Assembly: GCA_020848075.1 (NCBI GenBank)
Contig: JADLAV010000017.1
Coordinates: 1 to 57,239 of the forward strand
Length of the DNA stretch: 57,239 bases
Reading direction: 5' to 3'
From: Burkholderiales bacterium
GTDB lineage: Bacteria > Pseudomonadota > Gammaproteobacteria > Burkholderiales > SG8-39
Positions 30,133 to 41,135 of this stretch are shown piece after piece. The stretch's first letter is position 1, and each line of letters opens with the position of its first letter. The position numbers and the translations under genes were made by a program. The notes under the pieces are model-generated. The model saw only the letters and a list, made by a program, of their open reading frames with translations. It searched no databases and was not told where the DNA came from.

Positions 30133-30669
30133 ATGTACGTCACCCCGGAACAGATTGCCGCAACCAACAAGTCGAACGTCGAAGCCGTGCTGGGTTTCGC
30201 CCAGTCGAACTTTGCCGCGCTCGAGAAGATCTCGGCCCTCAACTTCAACGCAGCCAAGACCGCGTTTGAAGATGCGCTCGCGCACGCCAAGGCCGTAATG
30301 GGCGTCAAGGACGTCCAGGAACTGGTCAACATCAACGCCGCCGCGGCCCAGCCCGCGATGGAGAAGATGATCGCGTGGCAGCGCGGCGTGTACGAAGTCG
30401 TGACCCAGTCGCAAGCCGAGGTTTCCCGGTACGTCGAGTTGCAGGCGCAGGAGACGAACAAGGCCGTCGCCGCGTACGTCGACAAGTATGCGAAGAACGC
30501 GCCCGCCGGCTCCGATATGGCCGTCGCGGCCGTCAAATCGGCGCTCGCCGCCGCGAACTCCGCCTACGACACCCTGACGAAGGCGGCCAAGCAGGCGACC
30601 GAGCTTGCCGAAGCCAACATGGCCGCGGCCACCGCCGCGGCGACCAGCGCCAAGAAGAAGGCTGCCTAA
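30133..30669 (+). CDS. phaP: Phasin family protein (PHA granule-associated)
   Basis: This 178-residue protein coats polyhydroxyalkanoate granules. The N-terminus MYVTPEQIAATNKSNVEAVLGFAQSNFAALEKISALN is a typical Phasin_2 start and the rest is amphipathic helix, ending in a Lys/Ala-rich tail like those of other phasins. AGGAGAG precedes the ATG. A strong terminator follows, so it is a single-gene unit. No PHA synthase genes are in the window. Confidence 0.94.
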   Translation: MYVTPEQIAATNKSNVEAVLGFAQSNFAALEKISALNFNAAKTAFEDALAHAKAVMGVKDVQELVNINAAAAQPAMEKMIAWQRGVYEVVTQSQAEVSRYVELQAQETNKAVAAYVDKYAKNAPAGSDMAVAAVKSALAAANSAYDTLTKAAKQATELAEANMAAATAAATSAKKKAA

Positions 30670-30697
30670 TCCCCCTCCTCCATTAGGCGGCGTTCGC

Positions 30698-30735
30698 AAA
30701 GCCCCCGGGGTCTTCCCCGGGGGTTTTGTTTTTTT
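30698..30735 (+). terminator. Rho-independent terminator of the phasin gene
   Basis: A perfect 9-base stem (CCCCCGGGG/CCCCGGGGG) with a TCTT loop, followed by a 12-base T-rich tract at 30724-30735. Confidence 0.9.
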
Positions 30736-30755
30736 GGGCTTCGCAAGCTGTCGAG

Positions 30756-31526
30756 TCACTCGCACGCAGGCAGCGGCTCCCACGTCGCGCCGCTCGCGGT
30801 CACGCCGGCCTTCATCGTCTCGATCGCCTCGGCGACCTCGCGCGGATCGCCGCGGACGCCGAGCTCGATGTGCCGCCGCGTACCGTCCTCGCCCACCGAC
30901 GGCAGGCTGAAGACCTTGAGCCGCCGGAATCGGGCCTCGATTGCCTCCATCAACGGCGTCAGCGTGCTCTCGGCCGAGCCGAACACCCGGATCGACGCCT
31001 CTGCCTCCGGCCGCTGGTGATGCAGGTGCGCGTAACGGGTGTCGAGCACCCACTCCACCATCGGCCAGGCCATCACCGGAAAGCCCGGCAGGAAGTGATG
31101 GTCGCCGAGCGAGAAGCCCGGGATCTGGTTGTACGCGTTCGGGATGATCGTGGAGCCAGCGGGGAACTCTCCCATCCGCAGCCGGAGCGCCGTGGTCTCG
31201 CCTCCGAACCGACCCCGGATCGCCGCCTCGGCGTCCGGATGGAGCGCAAGCGAGACCCCGGCGGCGGCGGCGGCGCATTGCCGCGTGTGATCGTCCGGCG
31301 TCGCGCCAATGCCGCCGAAGCAGAACACGACGTCCGGGCCTGGGAGCGTGCGCGCGAGCGTCGCCGTGATGCGCGCGGGATCGTCGCCGAGATACTCGCA
31401 CCAGGCGAGCGTCAGCCCGCGCGCCGCCAGCAGCGCAACGAGCTTTGGAAAGTGCTTGTCGGCCCGCTTTCCGCGCAGGATCTCGTCGCCGATGACGATC
31501 GCGCCGAAGCCCCGTGCCTCACCCAT
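30756..31526 (-). CDS. MoCF-domain (CinA N-terminal/MoaB-like) protein
   Basis: The first 170 residues form the molybdopterin-binding fold: GAIVIGDEILRGKRADKHFPKLVALLAARG, then DVVFCFGGIGATPDDHTRQ and the later PGFPVMAWPMVEWVL. It lacks the C-terminal amidase domain of full CinA. Homologues are annotated as competence/damage-inducible protein A-like, with no proven function. It has 256 residues and lies 3 bases before the stop of the next gene, so it is in the hrpA-EI24-MoCF unit. Confidence 0.87.
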   Translation of the reverse strand: MGEARGFGAIVIGDEILRGKRADKHFPKLVALLAARGLTLAWCEYLGDDPARITATLARTLPGPDVVFCFGGIGATPDDHTRQCAAAAAGVSLALHPDAEAAIRGRFGGETTALRLRMGEFPAGSTIIPNAYNQIPGFSLGDHHFLPGFPVMAWPMVEWVLDTRYAHLHHQRPEAEASIRVFGSAESTLTPLMEAIEARFRRLKVFSLPSVGEDGTRRHIELGVRGDPREVAEAIETMKAGVTASGATWEPLPACE

Positions 31527-31529
31527 CGG

Positions 31530-32279
31530 TCAGCCGGCAGCGCCTGCGCGCCGCAATCCAGCGAGCCGCGCGAGCCCGTAGTGGATGAACGCCAGCCCGG
31601 CGGCGACCGGCACCACCAGACCCGCGAAGGGCACGTATGAGAGAAGCGAAACCAGGACGCCGAGCGCGAAGAGCTCGCGCCGATGGCGCCGAATGAGCTC
31701 GCGCATCTCGGCCGCGGTCGCGTGCTCGGCAAGGGCGTCGTAGCGGAACACGCGCTGGTTGAGGTAGCCCATCAGGAGCGCCGCGAGAATCGGCCACAGG
31801 GGCGGCACCAGCCAGAGCGGCAGCGTCGCCAGCCCGACGCCGACGAAGACCACCACCCCGAGCGCCGCGTTCCAGATGCTCCCCGCGAGCGTGCCGCCGC
31901 GCCGGTGCTCGAGCTCGGGGTAGCTGCGCGTCGCGACGTGCGTGACCATCGTGGGCATCGCGGCCATGCCGACGATGACGCTCGCCGTGGCGAGCACCAG
32001 CGGCACCAGCAGCACGATCAGGAGCACCCAGCCCAGCCCGGTCGCAACGGCCCCGACCGGCAGCCATTGCGCCATCAGGCGCCCGATCGCCGAATCGGCG
32101 AGCGCGGTCGAGAGCCAGTTGACCGCGTCGCTGCCGAAGAGCGCCGCCCCGAGCAGCCACGTCGCGAGCGACACGCCGAGCGGCCACACCACCAGCCAGA
32201 GCATCTTCGGATGGAAGAGGTCGCGCGCGGCCCGGACCACGGCCTGGAGGATCTCGGTCACCGCCGCAGAGTTTGCCAT
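31530..32279 (-). CDS. EI24/CysZ-like membrane protein
   Basis: An inner-membrane protein of 249 residues with about six hydrophobic helices in the EI24/CysZ pattern, including LFHPKMLWLVVWPLGVSLATWLL at the start and LSYVPFAGLVVPVAAGLAFIHY near the end. CysZ imports sulfate, but the role of this betaproteobacterial group is not known. Its start at 32279 overlaps the end of hrpA by 22 bases. Confidence 0.85.
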   Translation of the reverse strand: MANSAAVTEILQAVVRAARDLFHPKMLWLVVWPLGVSLATWLLGAALFGSDAVNWLSTALADSAIGRLMAQWLPVGAVATGLGWVLLIVLLVPLVLATASVIVGMAAMPTMVTHVATRSYPELEHRRGGTLAGSIWNAALGVVVFVGVGLATLPLWLVPPLWPILAALLMGYLNQRVFRYDALAEHATAAEMRELIRRHRRELFALGVLVSLLSYVPFAGLVVPVAAGLAFIHYGLARLAGLRRAGAAG

Positions 32280-35200
32280 ACCTTCTGCAGCCGTTTGACG
32301 GACACGGGCACCGGCGTGCGGAGCTCCTGGGCGAAGAGCTGCACCCGCAGCTCCTCGAGCAGCCAGCGGAACTGCCCGAGCTCGCGATCGGGCGCGCCCT
32401 GCTTGCGGCTCCGCAGCTCCTCGCGCAGCCAAGCCTGCTCGAGCGGTGCGTATTCCGCGTACGCGCGGGCGTCGCGCTGCGGATCGGCGCGCAGCTTGTC
32501 CATGCGGAGCGTGACCGCCTTGAGGTAGCGCGGGAAGTGCTGCAGGCGCTCGTAGGGGGTTGCGGTGACGAAGTCCTTCGGCAGCAGCCGCGCGAGCTGC
32601 GCCTGCACGTCGCGCACGACCTCCGGGAACGCCTTCGCGGACGACTGGAGCCGCTTGCCGAGCGCGTGATGCTCGGCGAGGATCGCACCGGCGAGGCGCG
32701 CGATCTCCTGCGCGATCAGGGCCAGGCGCGGGCGGGCCTCCTCGCAGCGCGCGTCGAAGTGCGCACGGTCGCGCGGCAGCGGCTCGCCCATGCAGGCGCG
32801 CGCGAACGTCGCCGCGACGAGCTCCTCGCGCAGCTCGCCCGCGTCGCCGATGGCGGCGAACTGCAGCGCCATCTCGCGCAGGCCCGGCAGGTTCCGCTCG
32901 AGGTATTTCGCCTGCTCGCGCAGGCGCAACATGAAGAGCCGGCGCAGCCCCTTGCGGTGCTCGGCCGCGGCGGTCTCCGGTGCGTCGAACACTTCCAGGC
33001 TCACCGCGTCGCCGCGGTCCACCAGCGCCGGGTAGCCGACGAGCGTCCGGCCGCCGTCGCGGATCTCCATGATCTCCTCGAGCGTGCCGAATTCCCAGTC
33101 GGTGGCGCCGCTGCCCTTGCCTTCCCGATCAGCCGCTGCGGGCTTCGCGATCGCGCTGAACTGCTCGACCGCCCTGGCGCCCAGCTCGGCGCGCAGCTGT
33201 GCCAGGCTCCGCCCCATCGCGAGCTGGCGGCCGTGCTCGTCGACCACGCGGAAGTTCATCGCGAGATGCGCGGGCAGCGTCTCCGGCCGGAAGGCGTCGA
33301 GCGGCACCTCGAGATTGAGCTCCGCGCGCACGAATCGTGCGATCGCCGTGGCGAGCGGTGTGTCGGACGGGAGCACGTCGGCGACGAAGCGCGCGGCGAG
33401 CTCCGGCAGCGGACCGAGCCGGTGGCGCAGCTTCTGCGGCAGCGACTTCGCAAGCCGCTGCACCTTGTCCTTGAGGAGCCCGGGCACCAGCCACTCGCAG
33501 CGCGGCGCGCTCACCTGGTTGAGCGCGAGGAGCGGTACGGTCATCGTGAGGCCGTCGCGCGGACCACCCGGATCGTGCAGGTACTCGAGGGCAAAGGCGC
33601 GCCCGGCCATCTCGAGCTGGTGCGGGAACTGGGCGGTCGTGATGCCAGCCGCTTCGTGGCGCATCAGGTCTTCGCGCCGCAGAAAGAGGAGGTGCGGATT
33701 CTTCGCCTCGGCCTTCTGTCGCCAGGCCTCGAACCCGGCGCCGTTGCAGATGCCGGCGGGAATCGCACTGTCGTAGAACGCGAAGATTAGCGCATCGTCC
33801 ACGAGCACGTCCGGACGGCGCGATTTGTGCTCGAGGGCCTCGATCTCGCGCACGAGGCGCCGGTTGTGCAGGAAGAAAGGCGCCCGGCTCTCGTACTCGC
33901 CGGCCACCAGCGCCTCGCGGATGAATATCTCGCGCGCGCCCTGCGGGTCGAACGGCGCGTAGTGGACCCGGCGGTTCACGTACACCGGCAGCCCGTAGAG
34001 CGTGGCGCGCTCGAGCGCGACCACCTGCGCCGGCTTCTTCTCCCAGTGTGGATCGCTCTGCGCGCGCTTCAGCAGATGCGCGCCGACCTGCTCGATCCAT
34101 TCCGGGTCGATGCCCGCCACGGCGCGAGCGTAAAGGCGCACCGTCTCGGTGAGCTCCGCGGCCATGATCCACCGCGGCTGCTTCTTCGCGAGCGACGAGC
34201 CCGGATGGATCCAGAACTTGATGCCGCGCGCGCCCTGGAAGCTGCCGTCCTCGGCCTTCAGGCCAACGTTGCCGAGCAGCCCGGCGAGCAGCGCCCGGTG
34301 CACTTGGGCGAAGAGCGGCGGGGAGGAGGCGATTTGCGCCGCCGTGCGGAGCTCGCCCGCCCTGGCGCCCGTTTCGGCCGCGAGCTCCCGCAGCTGCGAG
34401 TGGACGTCCCGCCACTCGCGCATGCGGCTGAAGGAGAGGAAGTGCTCGCGGCACAGGCGGTGCAGCTTGCGGTTCGACTCGCGGTGCAGGGCCTCGTCGA
34501 AGAACGCCCAGAGCTTGAGGTACGTAAGGAAATCCGAGCGCTCCTCGGCGAAGCGCCGGTGCGCCTCGTCGGCCGCCTGCGAGCGCTCGAGCGGCCGCTC
34601 GCGCGGATCCTGCACGGTGAGCGCCGCCGCGATGACGAGCGCTTCCGCAAGGGCGCCCTCCTCTTGCGCGGCGAGCACCATGCGCCCGATGCGCGGGTCC
34701 ACGGGAAGCTTGGCGAGCTGGCGGCCGACTTCGGTCAGCTCGCGCGCGTCGTCGACCGCGCCGAGCTCGGCGAGCAGCGCGTAGCCGTCGGCGATCGCCT
34801 TCGGCGCCGGCGCGTCGAGAAACGGAAACGCCTCGATCGCGGCCAGACCGAGCGCCTTCATGCGCAGAATGACCGCGGCGAGCGAAGAGCGCAGGATCTC
34901 GGGATCGGTGTGCGCGGGCCGGCGGGCGAAGTCCTCCTCGTCGTAGAGGCGGATGCAGGCGCCGGCCTGGACCCTGCCGCACCGGCCCGCCCGCTGCGTG
35001 GCGGCCGCCTGCGAGATCCGCTCCACCTGCAACTGCTCGACCTTGTTGCGGTAGCTGTAGCGCTTGACGCGCGCGAGGCCAGCGTCGACCACGTACCTGA
35101 TCCCCGGGACCGTGAGCGAGGTCTCGGCAACGTTGGTGGCGAGGACGATCCGCCGGCCCCCGTGCGCCCTGAACACGCGTTCCTGCTCCGGCGCCGAGAG

Positions 35201-36151
35201 GCGCGCATAGAGCGGCAGGATCTCGGTCTGCGGCGGATGGTGCTTGCGCAGGGCCTCCGCGGCCTCGCGGATCTCGCGCTCGCCGGGCAGGAACACGAGC
35301 ACGTCGCCCGGACCGGTGCGCGCGAGCTCGTCGATCGCGTCCGCAATCGAGCGGTTGAGGTCGACCTCGGCGTCCTCGTCGGTCTGGAACGGGCGATAGC
35401 GGATCTCGACCGGATACAGCCGTCCGGACACCTCGATCACGGGCGCCGGCACGCCGCCCGCGCCCGCGAAGTGCCGCGCGAACCGGTCGGCGTCCAGCGT
35501 CGCGGAGGTCACGATGACCTTGAGATCGGGCCGCCGCGGCAGGAGCTGGCGCAGATAGCCGAGCAGGAAGTCGACGTTCAGGCTGCGCTCGTGCGCCTCG
35601 TCGATGATGATGGTGTCGTACTGGCGGAGCTCCGGATCGCCGTGCGTCTCGGCGAGCAGGATCCCGTCGGTCATCAGCTTCACGTAGGTCGACGGGCTGG
35701 TACGGTCCGTGAACCGGATCTTGTAGCCGACGTGTCGCCCGAGCTCGCTCTTCAATTCGTGCGCGATGCGCGCCGCCGTGGCGCGCGCGGCGATCCGGCG
35801 CGGCTGCGTGTGGCCGATCAGTCCGGCAGCGCCGCGGCCGATCGCGAGGCAGATCTTCGGTAGCTGCGTGGTCTTCCCCGAACCCGTCTCGCCGCACACC
35901 ACGACGACCTGGTGATTCCGGATCGCGCGCTCGATCTCCGCGCGGCGTTCGCTGACCGGCAGCTCCGGCGGGAACTCCGGGCGCGGCAGGCCAGCGCGGC
36001 GCCGCTCGATCTCGAGCGGTGAAAACCGCGGCCGCCGACCGTCGGATGCGGCCGGGACCGCTCCGCGGGCCATCAGCGAGCGCAACGCAACCGCGTTTTC
36101 CGCGGCGCCCGCCAGCGGGCACGGCCCGCATGACGTGGGTCGCCGTTGCAT
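32258..36151 (-). CDS. hrpA: DEAH-box ATP-dependent RNA helicase HrpA
   Basis: This large helicase of 1297 residues resolves stalled ribosomes and RNA structure in related bacteria. It has the Walker A GETGSGKTTQLPK (about residues 88-100), DEAH (IIIDEAHERSLN), SAT (VTSATLD), and QRAGRCGR motifs, then the winged helix, ratchet and OB-fold regions and the long DUF3418 C-terminal part typical of HrpA. Length is normal. It is first in a three-gene unit and is divergent from the EAL gene. Confidence 0.96.
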   Translation of the reverse strand: MQRRPTSCGPCPLAGAAENAVALRSLMARGAVPAASDGRRPRFSPLEIERRRAGLPRPEFPPELPVSERRAEIERAIRNHQVVVVCGETGSGKTTQLPKICLAIGRGAAGLIGHTQPRRIAARATAARIAHELKSELGRHVGYKIRFTDRTSPSTYVKLMTDGILLAETHGDPELRQYDTIIIDEAHERSLNVDFLLGYLRQLLPRRPDLKVIVTSATLDADRFARHFAGAGGVPAPVIEVSGRLYPVEIRYRPFQTDEDAEVDLNRSIADAIDELARTGPGDVLVFLPGEREIREAAEALRKHHPPQTEILPLYARLSAPEQERVFRAHGGRRIVLATNVAETSLTVPGIRYVVDAGLARVKRYSYRNKVEQLQVERISQAAATQRAGRCGRVQAGACIRLYDEEDFARRPAHTDPEILRSSLAAVILRMKALGLAAIEAFPFLDAPAPKAIADGYALLAELGAVDDARELTEVGRQLAKLPVDPRIGRMVLAAQEEGALAEALVIAAALTVQDPRERPLERSQAADEAHRRFAEERSDFLTYLKLWAFFDEALHRESNRKLHRLCREHFLSFSRMREWRDVHSQLRELAAETGARAGELRTAAQIASSPPLFAQVHRALLAGLLGNVGLKAEDGSFQGARGIKFWIHPGSSLAKKQPRWIMAAELTETVRLYARAVAGIDPEWIEQVGAHLLKRAQSDPHWEKKPAQVVALERATLYGLPVYVNRRVHYAPFDPQGAREIFIREALVAGEYESRAPFFLHNRRLVREIEALEHKSRRPDVLVDDALIFAFYDSAIPAGICNGAGFEAWRQKAEAKNPHLLFLRREDLMRHEAAGITTAQFPHQLEMAGRAFALEYLHDPGGPRDGLTMTVPLLALNQVSAPRCEWLVPGLLKDKVQRLAKSLPQKLRHRLGPLPELAARFVADVLPSDTPLATAIARFVRAELNLEVPLDAFRPETLPAHLAMNFRVVDEHGRQLAMGRSLAQLRAELGARAVEQFSAIAKPAAADREGKGSGATDWEFGTLEEIMEIRDGGRTLVGYPALVDRGDAVSLEVFDAPETAAAEHRKGLRRLFMLRLREQAKYLERNLPGLREMALQFAAIGDAGELREELVAATFARACMGEPLPRDRAHFDARCEEARPRLALIAQEIARLAGAILAEHHALGKRLQSSAKAFPEVVRDVQAQLARLLPKDFVTATPYERLQHFPRYLKAVTLRMDKLRADPQRDARAYAEYAPLEQAWLREELRSRKQGAPDRELGQFRWLLEELRVQLFAQELRTPVPVSVKRLQKVWQTLRR

Positions 36152-36395
36152 GCCACCCAGCGCTGTCCCAGGGAACGCATGTCACGGATTATCGCATCGC
36201 ACAATCCACCGTAGCCGGACGCGACCGCGGCCCGCCGGCCGCCGCACCGCCCGCGGCGAGCGGCCCCCCCCAATTGCAAACTTCTGTTAAATCCGTGGAG
36301 AAACTCTTCTATTGCGCGCGGCGGACGGATAGGCTGGGTTTCGCTCGCAGCTCGGGTGCGCTTGGCGCTCGAGCCGAACCCGTGACCGTTTAGCG

Positions 36396-37253
36396 ATGCT
36401 CCTTGCCCGCAGCTTGCCGCCATCCGCCGAACACGCCTTCGTCCCGGTGGGCGCTGCAGCGGGCGCGCCGGACGGCATCGCGCGCCCGAGCGCGGCACGG
36501 CTGGCCGCGTTGTCCTCATCGCCGCCACGTCCCGCGTTGCTCGCCGATGATGCGCTGATCCTCCACTGTCAGGAGGTCGTGCGACTCGCAGCCGCGACCG
36601 CGGCCCCAATGCTGCTCGACGTTTCGATCCGCCTGCGCGGCGAGGAAGACGGGCAGACCGCCCCGGGCGCGTTTCTCGCCTGGATCGAGGACGATCGCCT
36701 CATGGCGGCGCTCGACCGGCGCATCGTCGAACGGGCCCTCGACTGGTGTCGCAGCGCGCGGCCCGCCCGCGAGGTGATCCTCAACGTCAGCGTCTCCGAG
36801 GACGCGCTGCTCGATCTCGACTTCGCAGGGTTCGTCGCCAACGCGCTCGCCACGCGCGACCTCGATCCGCGCGTCCTGTGCCTCGAGATCCCGCAGTCGG
36901 TGGCGAATCGCCTGCCCGCCGAGGCCCAGCCGGGCATCGCGGACCTTGCCGACCTCGGCTGCCGGTTCGCAGTGGGCGGCTCGACTTGCGGTTCGGATTC
37001 GCTCGCAGCCATGAAGATGCTGCGCGCGGAGTTCGTGCGGATTTCCGGATCGCTCGTCCGCGATCTGCTGCAGAACCCGCAGATCTCCGCGCGCGTCGCA
37101 GCGGTGCATCGCGTCTGCCGGACCACCGGCGTGCACACCGTCGCGGAGCGCGTCGAATGCCCGACCGCGCTGCGCCATCTCGAGGAAATGGGCGTGAGCT
37201 ACGCGCAGGGGCTCGCGTTCTCCGACCTGCAGCCGCTCACCTTCCGCGGCTGA
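36396..37253 (+). CDS. Degenerate EAL-domain protein (probably inactive)
   Basis: The 285-residue product aligns by pattern with EAL phosphodiesterases: ILNVSVSEDALLDLDF, LCLEIPQS, GCRFAVGGSTCGSDSLAAMKMLRAEFVRISGSLV and VAERVECPTALRHLEEMGVSYAQGLAFSDLQPL. The key residues are lost: the EAL motif itself is LDVSIRL, the DDFG pair is AVGG, and the Lys of the LKID motif is Arg. It should therefore not cleave cyclic di-GMP, but might bind it or a protein partner. No signal or membrane segment is seen. Confidence 0.8.
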   Translation: MLLARSLPPSAEHAFVPVGAAAGAPDGIARPSAARLAALSSSPPRPALLADDALILHCQEVVRLAAATAAPMLLDVSIRLRGEEDGQTAPGAFLAWIEDDRLMAALDRRIVERALDWCRSARPAREVILNVSVSEDALLDLDFAGFVANALATRDLDPRVLCLEIPQSVANRLPAEAQPGIADLADLGCRFAVGGSTCGSDSLAAMKMLRAEFVRISGSLVRDLLQNPQISARVAAVHRVCRTTGVHTVAERVECPTALRHLEEMGVSYAQGLAFSDLQPLTFRG

Positions 37254-37290
37254 GCGCCTCGCTTGCCTTTGCTGGACCGGCCAGCCGCGC

Positions 37291-37884
37291 TCAGTCGCGG
37301 CCCGCGCTGAGCATCCGCTCGACGTAGCGGGCGATCAGGTCCACTTCCAGATTGACCCGTGCGCCCGGTGCGAGACGCTTCAACGTCGTCGCATCGAGCG
37401 TGTGCGGGATCAGGTTGACCTCGAACTCGGCCCCGGCCACCTGATTCACCGTGAGGCTCACGCCTTGCACGGCGACCGAACCCTTGCGCGCGATGTACTT
37501 GGCGAGCGCCGCCGGCGAGCGCACGCGCAGCCGGCGGTTGTCGCCGACCGCATCGAACGCGATCACCTCGCCCACGCCGTCCACATGGCCCGTGACGAGA
37601 TGCCCGCCGAGGCGGTCGGCGAGCGTGAGCGATTTCTCCAGGTTCACTTCGCCGGGCGCGCCGAGCCCCACCGTGCACGCGATCGTCTCCTGCGAGACGT
37701 CCACGTCGAAGCGCGCGCCGGCGGCCGCGATGACCGTCAGGCAGACGCCGTTCACGGCGATCGAATCTCCGATGGCCACGTTGCGCATGTCGAGGGCACC
37801 CGCGTCGATCGTGAGGCGCAACCCGGCTTCGCTCGGGGTCGCGCGCTCGATGCGTCCGACTGCGGTGACGATTCCGGTGAACAT
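37291..37884 (-). CDS. ribE: Riboflavin synthase alpha chain
   Basis: The enzyme dismutates two lumazines into riboflavin. Two lumazine-binding repeats are seen, beginning MFTGIVTAVGRIER and HLVTGHVDGVGEV, each followed by a GVCLTV or GVSLTV motif. The ATG at 37884 gives 197 residues. It follows ribD by 48 bases in the glyA-nrdR-ribD-ribE set. No FMN riboswitch was seen upstream. Confidence 0.96.
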   Translation of the reverse strand: MFTGIVTAVGRIERATPSEAGLRLTIDAGALDMRNVAIGDSIAVNGVCLTVIAAAGARFDVDVSQETIACTVGLGAPGEVNLEKSLTLADRLGGHLVTGHVDGVGEVIAFDAVGDNRRLRVRSPAALAKYIARKGSVAVQGVSLTVNQVAGAEFEVNLIPHTLDATTLKRLAPGARVNLEVDLIARYVERMLSAGRD

Positions 37885-37932
37885 GAGGGGTTTGCGCCGG
37901 CGGCTGCGCCGCACTGCAGCGGCAGGAGAGTA

Positions 37933-39069
37933 CTACGCGCCGCGCGCCGCCGGCGAGAATTCCGCAGCACCCGCCGTCCTCAGGATCATCCGCAGGTCGG
38001 TGCCGATCCGCTGCACGTCGCGCAGTTCCAAGCGCGGCGCGCGATCGAGGCCGGCGAGCGGCGGCAGGGCGAACATGCCCTGTCCAGAGTCGCCGATCAG
38101 GCGGGGCGCGAGATAGACGACGAGCTCATCGACGAGACCCGCCGCCAGCAGCGCGCCGTTCAGCTTGACGCCCGCCTCGACGTGCACCTCGTTCATGCCG
38201 CGACGCGCAAGCTCGCCCATCAGCGCGGCGAGGTCGACCTTGCCCGATGCATCGGGAAGCACGACCACTTCGGCGCCGCGGGCGGCCAGCGTCGCGGCCT
38301 TGGCCCCGTCCTGCACCGCCGCGGCCACGAGCGCGCTGCCGCTCGCGAGCAGGCGCGCCGCGGGCGGCACCTCCAGCCGGCTGTCCACCAGCACGCGCAG
38401 CGGCTGCCGCGTGGTCGGGACGTCGCGCACCGTCAGCTGCGGGTCGTCGTCGCGGACCGTGCCGATGCCGGTCAGGACGGCGCACGCCCGCGCGCGGAAC
38501 GCATGGCCGTCGCGCCGCGCATCGGGTCCGGTGATCCATCGACTGCGGCCGTCGGCGAGCGCGGTCCGACCGTCGAGGGAGGCGGCCACTTTCAGCCGCA
38601 CCCATGGGCGGCCCCGGATCATGCGCGCGACGAAGCCGATGTTCAGCTCGCGCGCGGCATCCTCCAGAACGCCGACGCCCACCTTGATGCCCGCGCGCCG
38701 CAGCTCGGCAAACCCGTCGCCCGCGACCTTCGGGTTCGGATCCCGCATGGCGGCAACCACGCGCCGCACCTTCGCCGCGACGAGCGCCCCGGCGCACGGC
38801 GGCGTGCGCCCATGGTGGCTGCAGGGCTCGAGCGAGACATACGCGGTCGCGCCGGCAGCGCGCTCGCCCGCCGCGCGCAGCGCGATGACCTCGGCGTGCG
38901 GCTCGCCCGCGCGCGTGTGCCAGCCCTCGCCGACGACCGCGCCGCCCCGCACGATCACGCAGCCGACGCGGGGATTCGGGGTGGTCGTGTAGAGGCCGCG
39001 CTCGGCGAGCCGCAGCGCGTGCGCCATGTGCTCGTGATCGCTCGCAGTGAACATGTTCGAGGCCGGCAT
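37933..39069 (-). CDS. ribD: Bifunctional riboflavin deaminase/reductase
   Basis: RibD carries out the second and third steps of riboflavin synthesis. The N-terminal deaminase has PNPRVGCVIV, HAEVIAL and the zinc site PCSHHGRTPPC; the C-terminal reductase has KVAASLDGRTALADGRSRWITG and the later dinucleotide-binding strands. AAGGA precedes the ATG at 39069. It has 378 residues, the usual length. Confidence 0.96.
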   Translation of the reverse strand: MPASNMFTASDHEHMAHALRLAERGLYTTTPNPRVGCVIVRGGAVVGEGWHTRAGEPHAEVIALRAAGERAAGATAYVSLEPCSHHGRTPPCAGALVAAKVRRVVAAMRDPNPKVAGDGFAELRRAGIKVGVGVLEDAARELNIGFVARMIRGRPWVRLKVAASLDGRTALADGRSRWITGPDARRDGHAFRARACAVLTGIGTVRDDDPQLTVRDVPTTRQPLRVLVDSRLEVPPAARLLASGSALVAAAVQDGAKAATLAARGAEVVVLPDASGKVDLAALMGELARRGMNEVHVEAGVKLNGALLAAGLVDELVVYLAPRLIGDSGQGMFALPPLAGLDRAPRLELRDVQRIGTDLRMILRTAGAAEFSPAARGA

Positions 39070-39129
39070 CGCGTCCTTGCCGCTCCCGCGTCCCGCGCCG
39101 TCGCCGCGTGGCGCTGCCGGCAGCCCTCG

Positions 39130-39589
39130 CTACTTCGCGGCGGCCGGGCGCCGGGCGCGGCGGCCGGGGCGCTTCACCTCGCGGATCTTCTCGCGGAAGT
39201 CGTCGACCCGCTGGAAGTCCTCGTAGACCGACGCGAACCGGATGTAGGCCACGTCGTCCATCTTCTTCAGCTCGCGCATCACCATCTCGCCGATGACGCG
39301 CGAGCTGATTTCCTTCTCGCCGATCGCCATCACGCGCTGCTCGATGCGATCGATGGCGTCGTCCACGTACTGGGTGGGCACGGGCCGCTTGTGGAGCGCG
39401 CGCATGAAACCGGTGCGGATCCGCTCCCGGTCGAAGGGCACCCGATGGCCGTTCGCCTTGACGACCACCGGCATGGAGAGCTCGACCCGCTCGTACGTCG
39501 TGAAGCGCTTGCCGCACTTGCTGCACTCGCGGCGGCGGCGCACGCTCACGCCGTCCTCGGACAGGCGCGAGTCCACCACCGCCGTTTCG

Positions 39590-39615
<26 letters not shown>
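39130..39615 (-). CDS. nrdR: Transcriptional repressor NrdR
   Basis: NrdR represses ribonucleotide reductase genes according to dNTP level. The zinc ribbon has CPYC and CSKCGKRF, and an ATP-cone domain follows ([30 protein letters not shown]). The GTG at 39615 ([11 protein letters not shown]) gives 161 residues; it overlaps the end of glyA by 26 bases, so the two are coupled. The C-terminus is unusually Arg-rich. Confidence 0.96.
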
Positions 39616-40858
<1,243 letters not shown>

Positions 40859-41135
40859 GGGTTGCGCGGCGGAAAAACGCGCCCATAGTCTACCATGCTG
40901 CACCGCACCGAATCGGCGCGGTGCTCGTCTCAGCCGTCGGAACGGCTCAACGCTCGCGCGGATGAACGTGGCAGACCCTGTAGTGGTGCGCGCCGGGCGC
41001 TGGCGCCGCCCCTTCGGTGCGGCGCGTGCTCCAGAGCGGGGAAGACTCGGCCGCGCCCCGGCGCAACGGGGGGGCTCGCGCGCCGACTGCCGGGCCGGCC
41101 GACGGGTCCTCCCCGCTCGGGAGGGTCGCCGGCGC

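Noticed and set aside
33129-36185. Frame of over 1000 codons in hrpA in another phase, and a 678-codon frame opposite it
   Set aside because: Both are Arg/Ala/Gly-rich by-products of high GC at third positions; the true hrpA frame carries all helicase motifs.
37885-37932. FMN riboswitch before ribE or ribD
   Set aside because: The gaps are too short and no RFN-element sequence was seen; ribB, its usual target, is absent.
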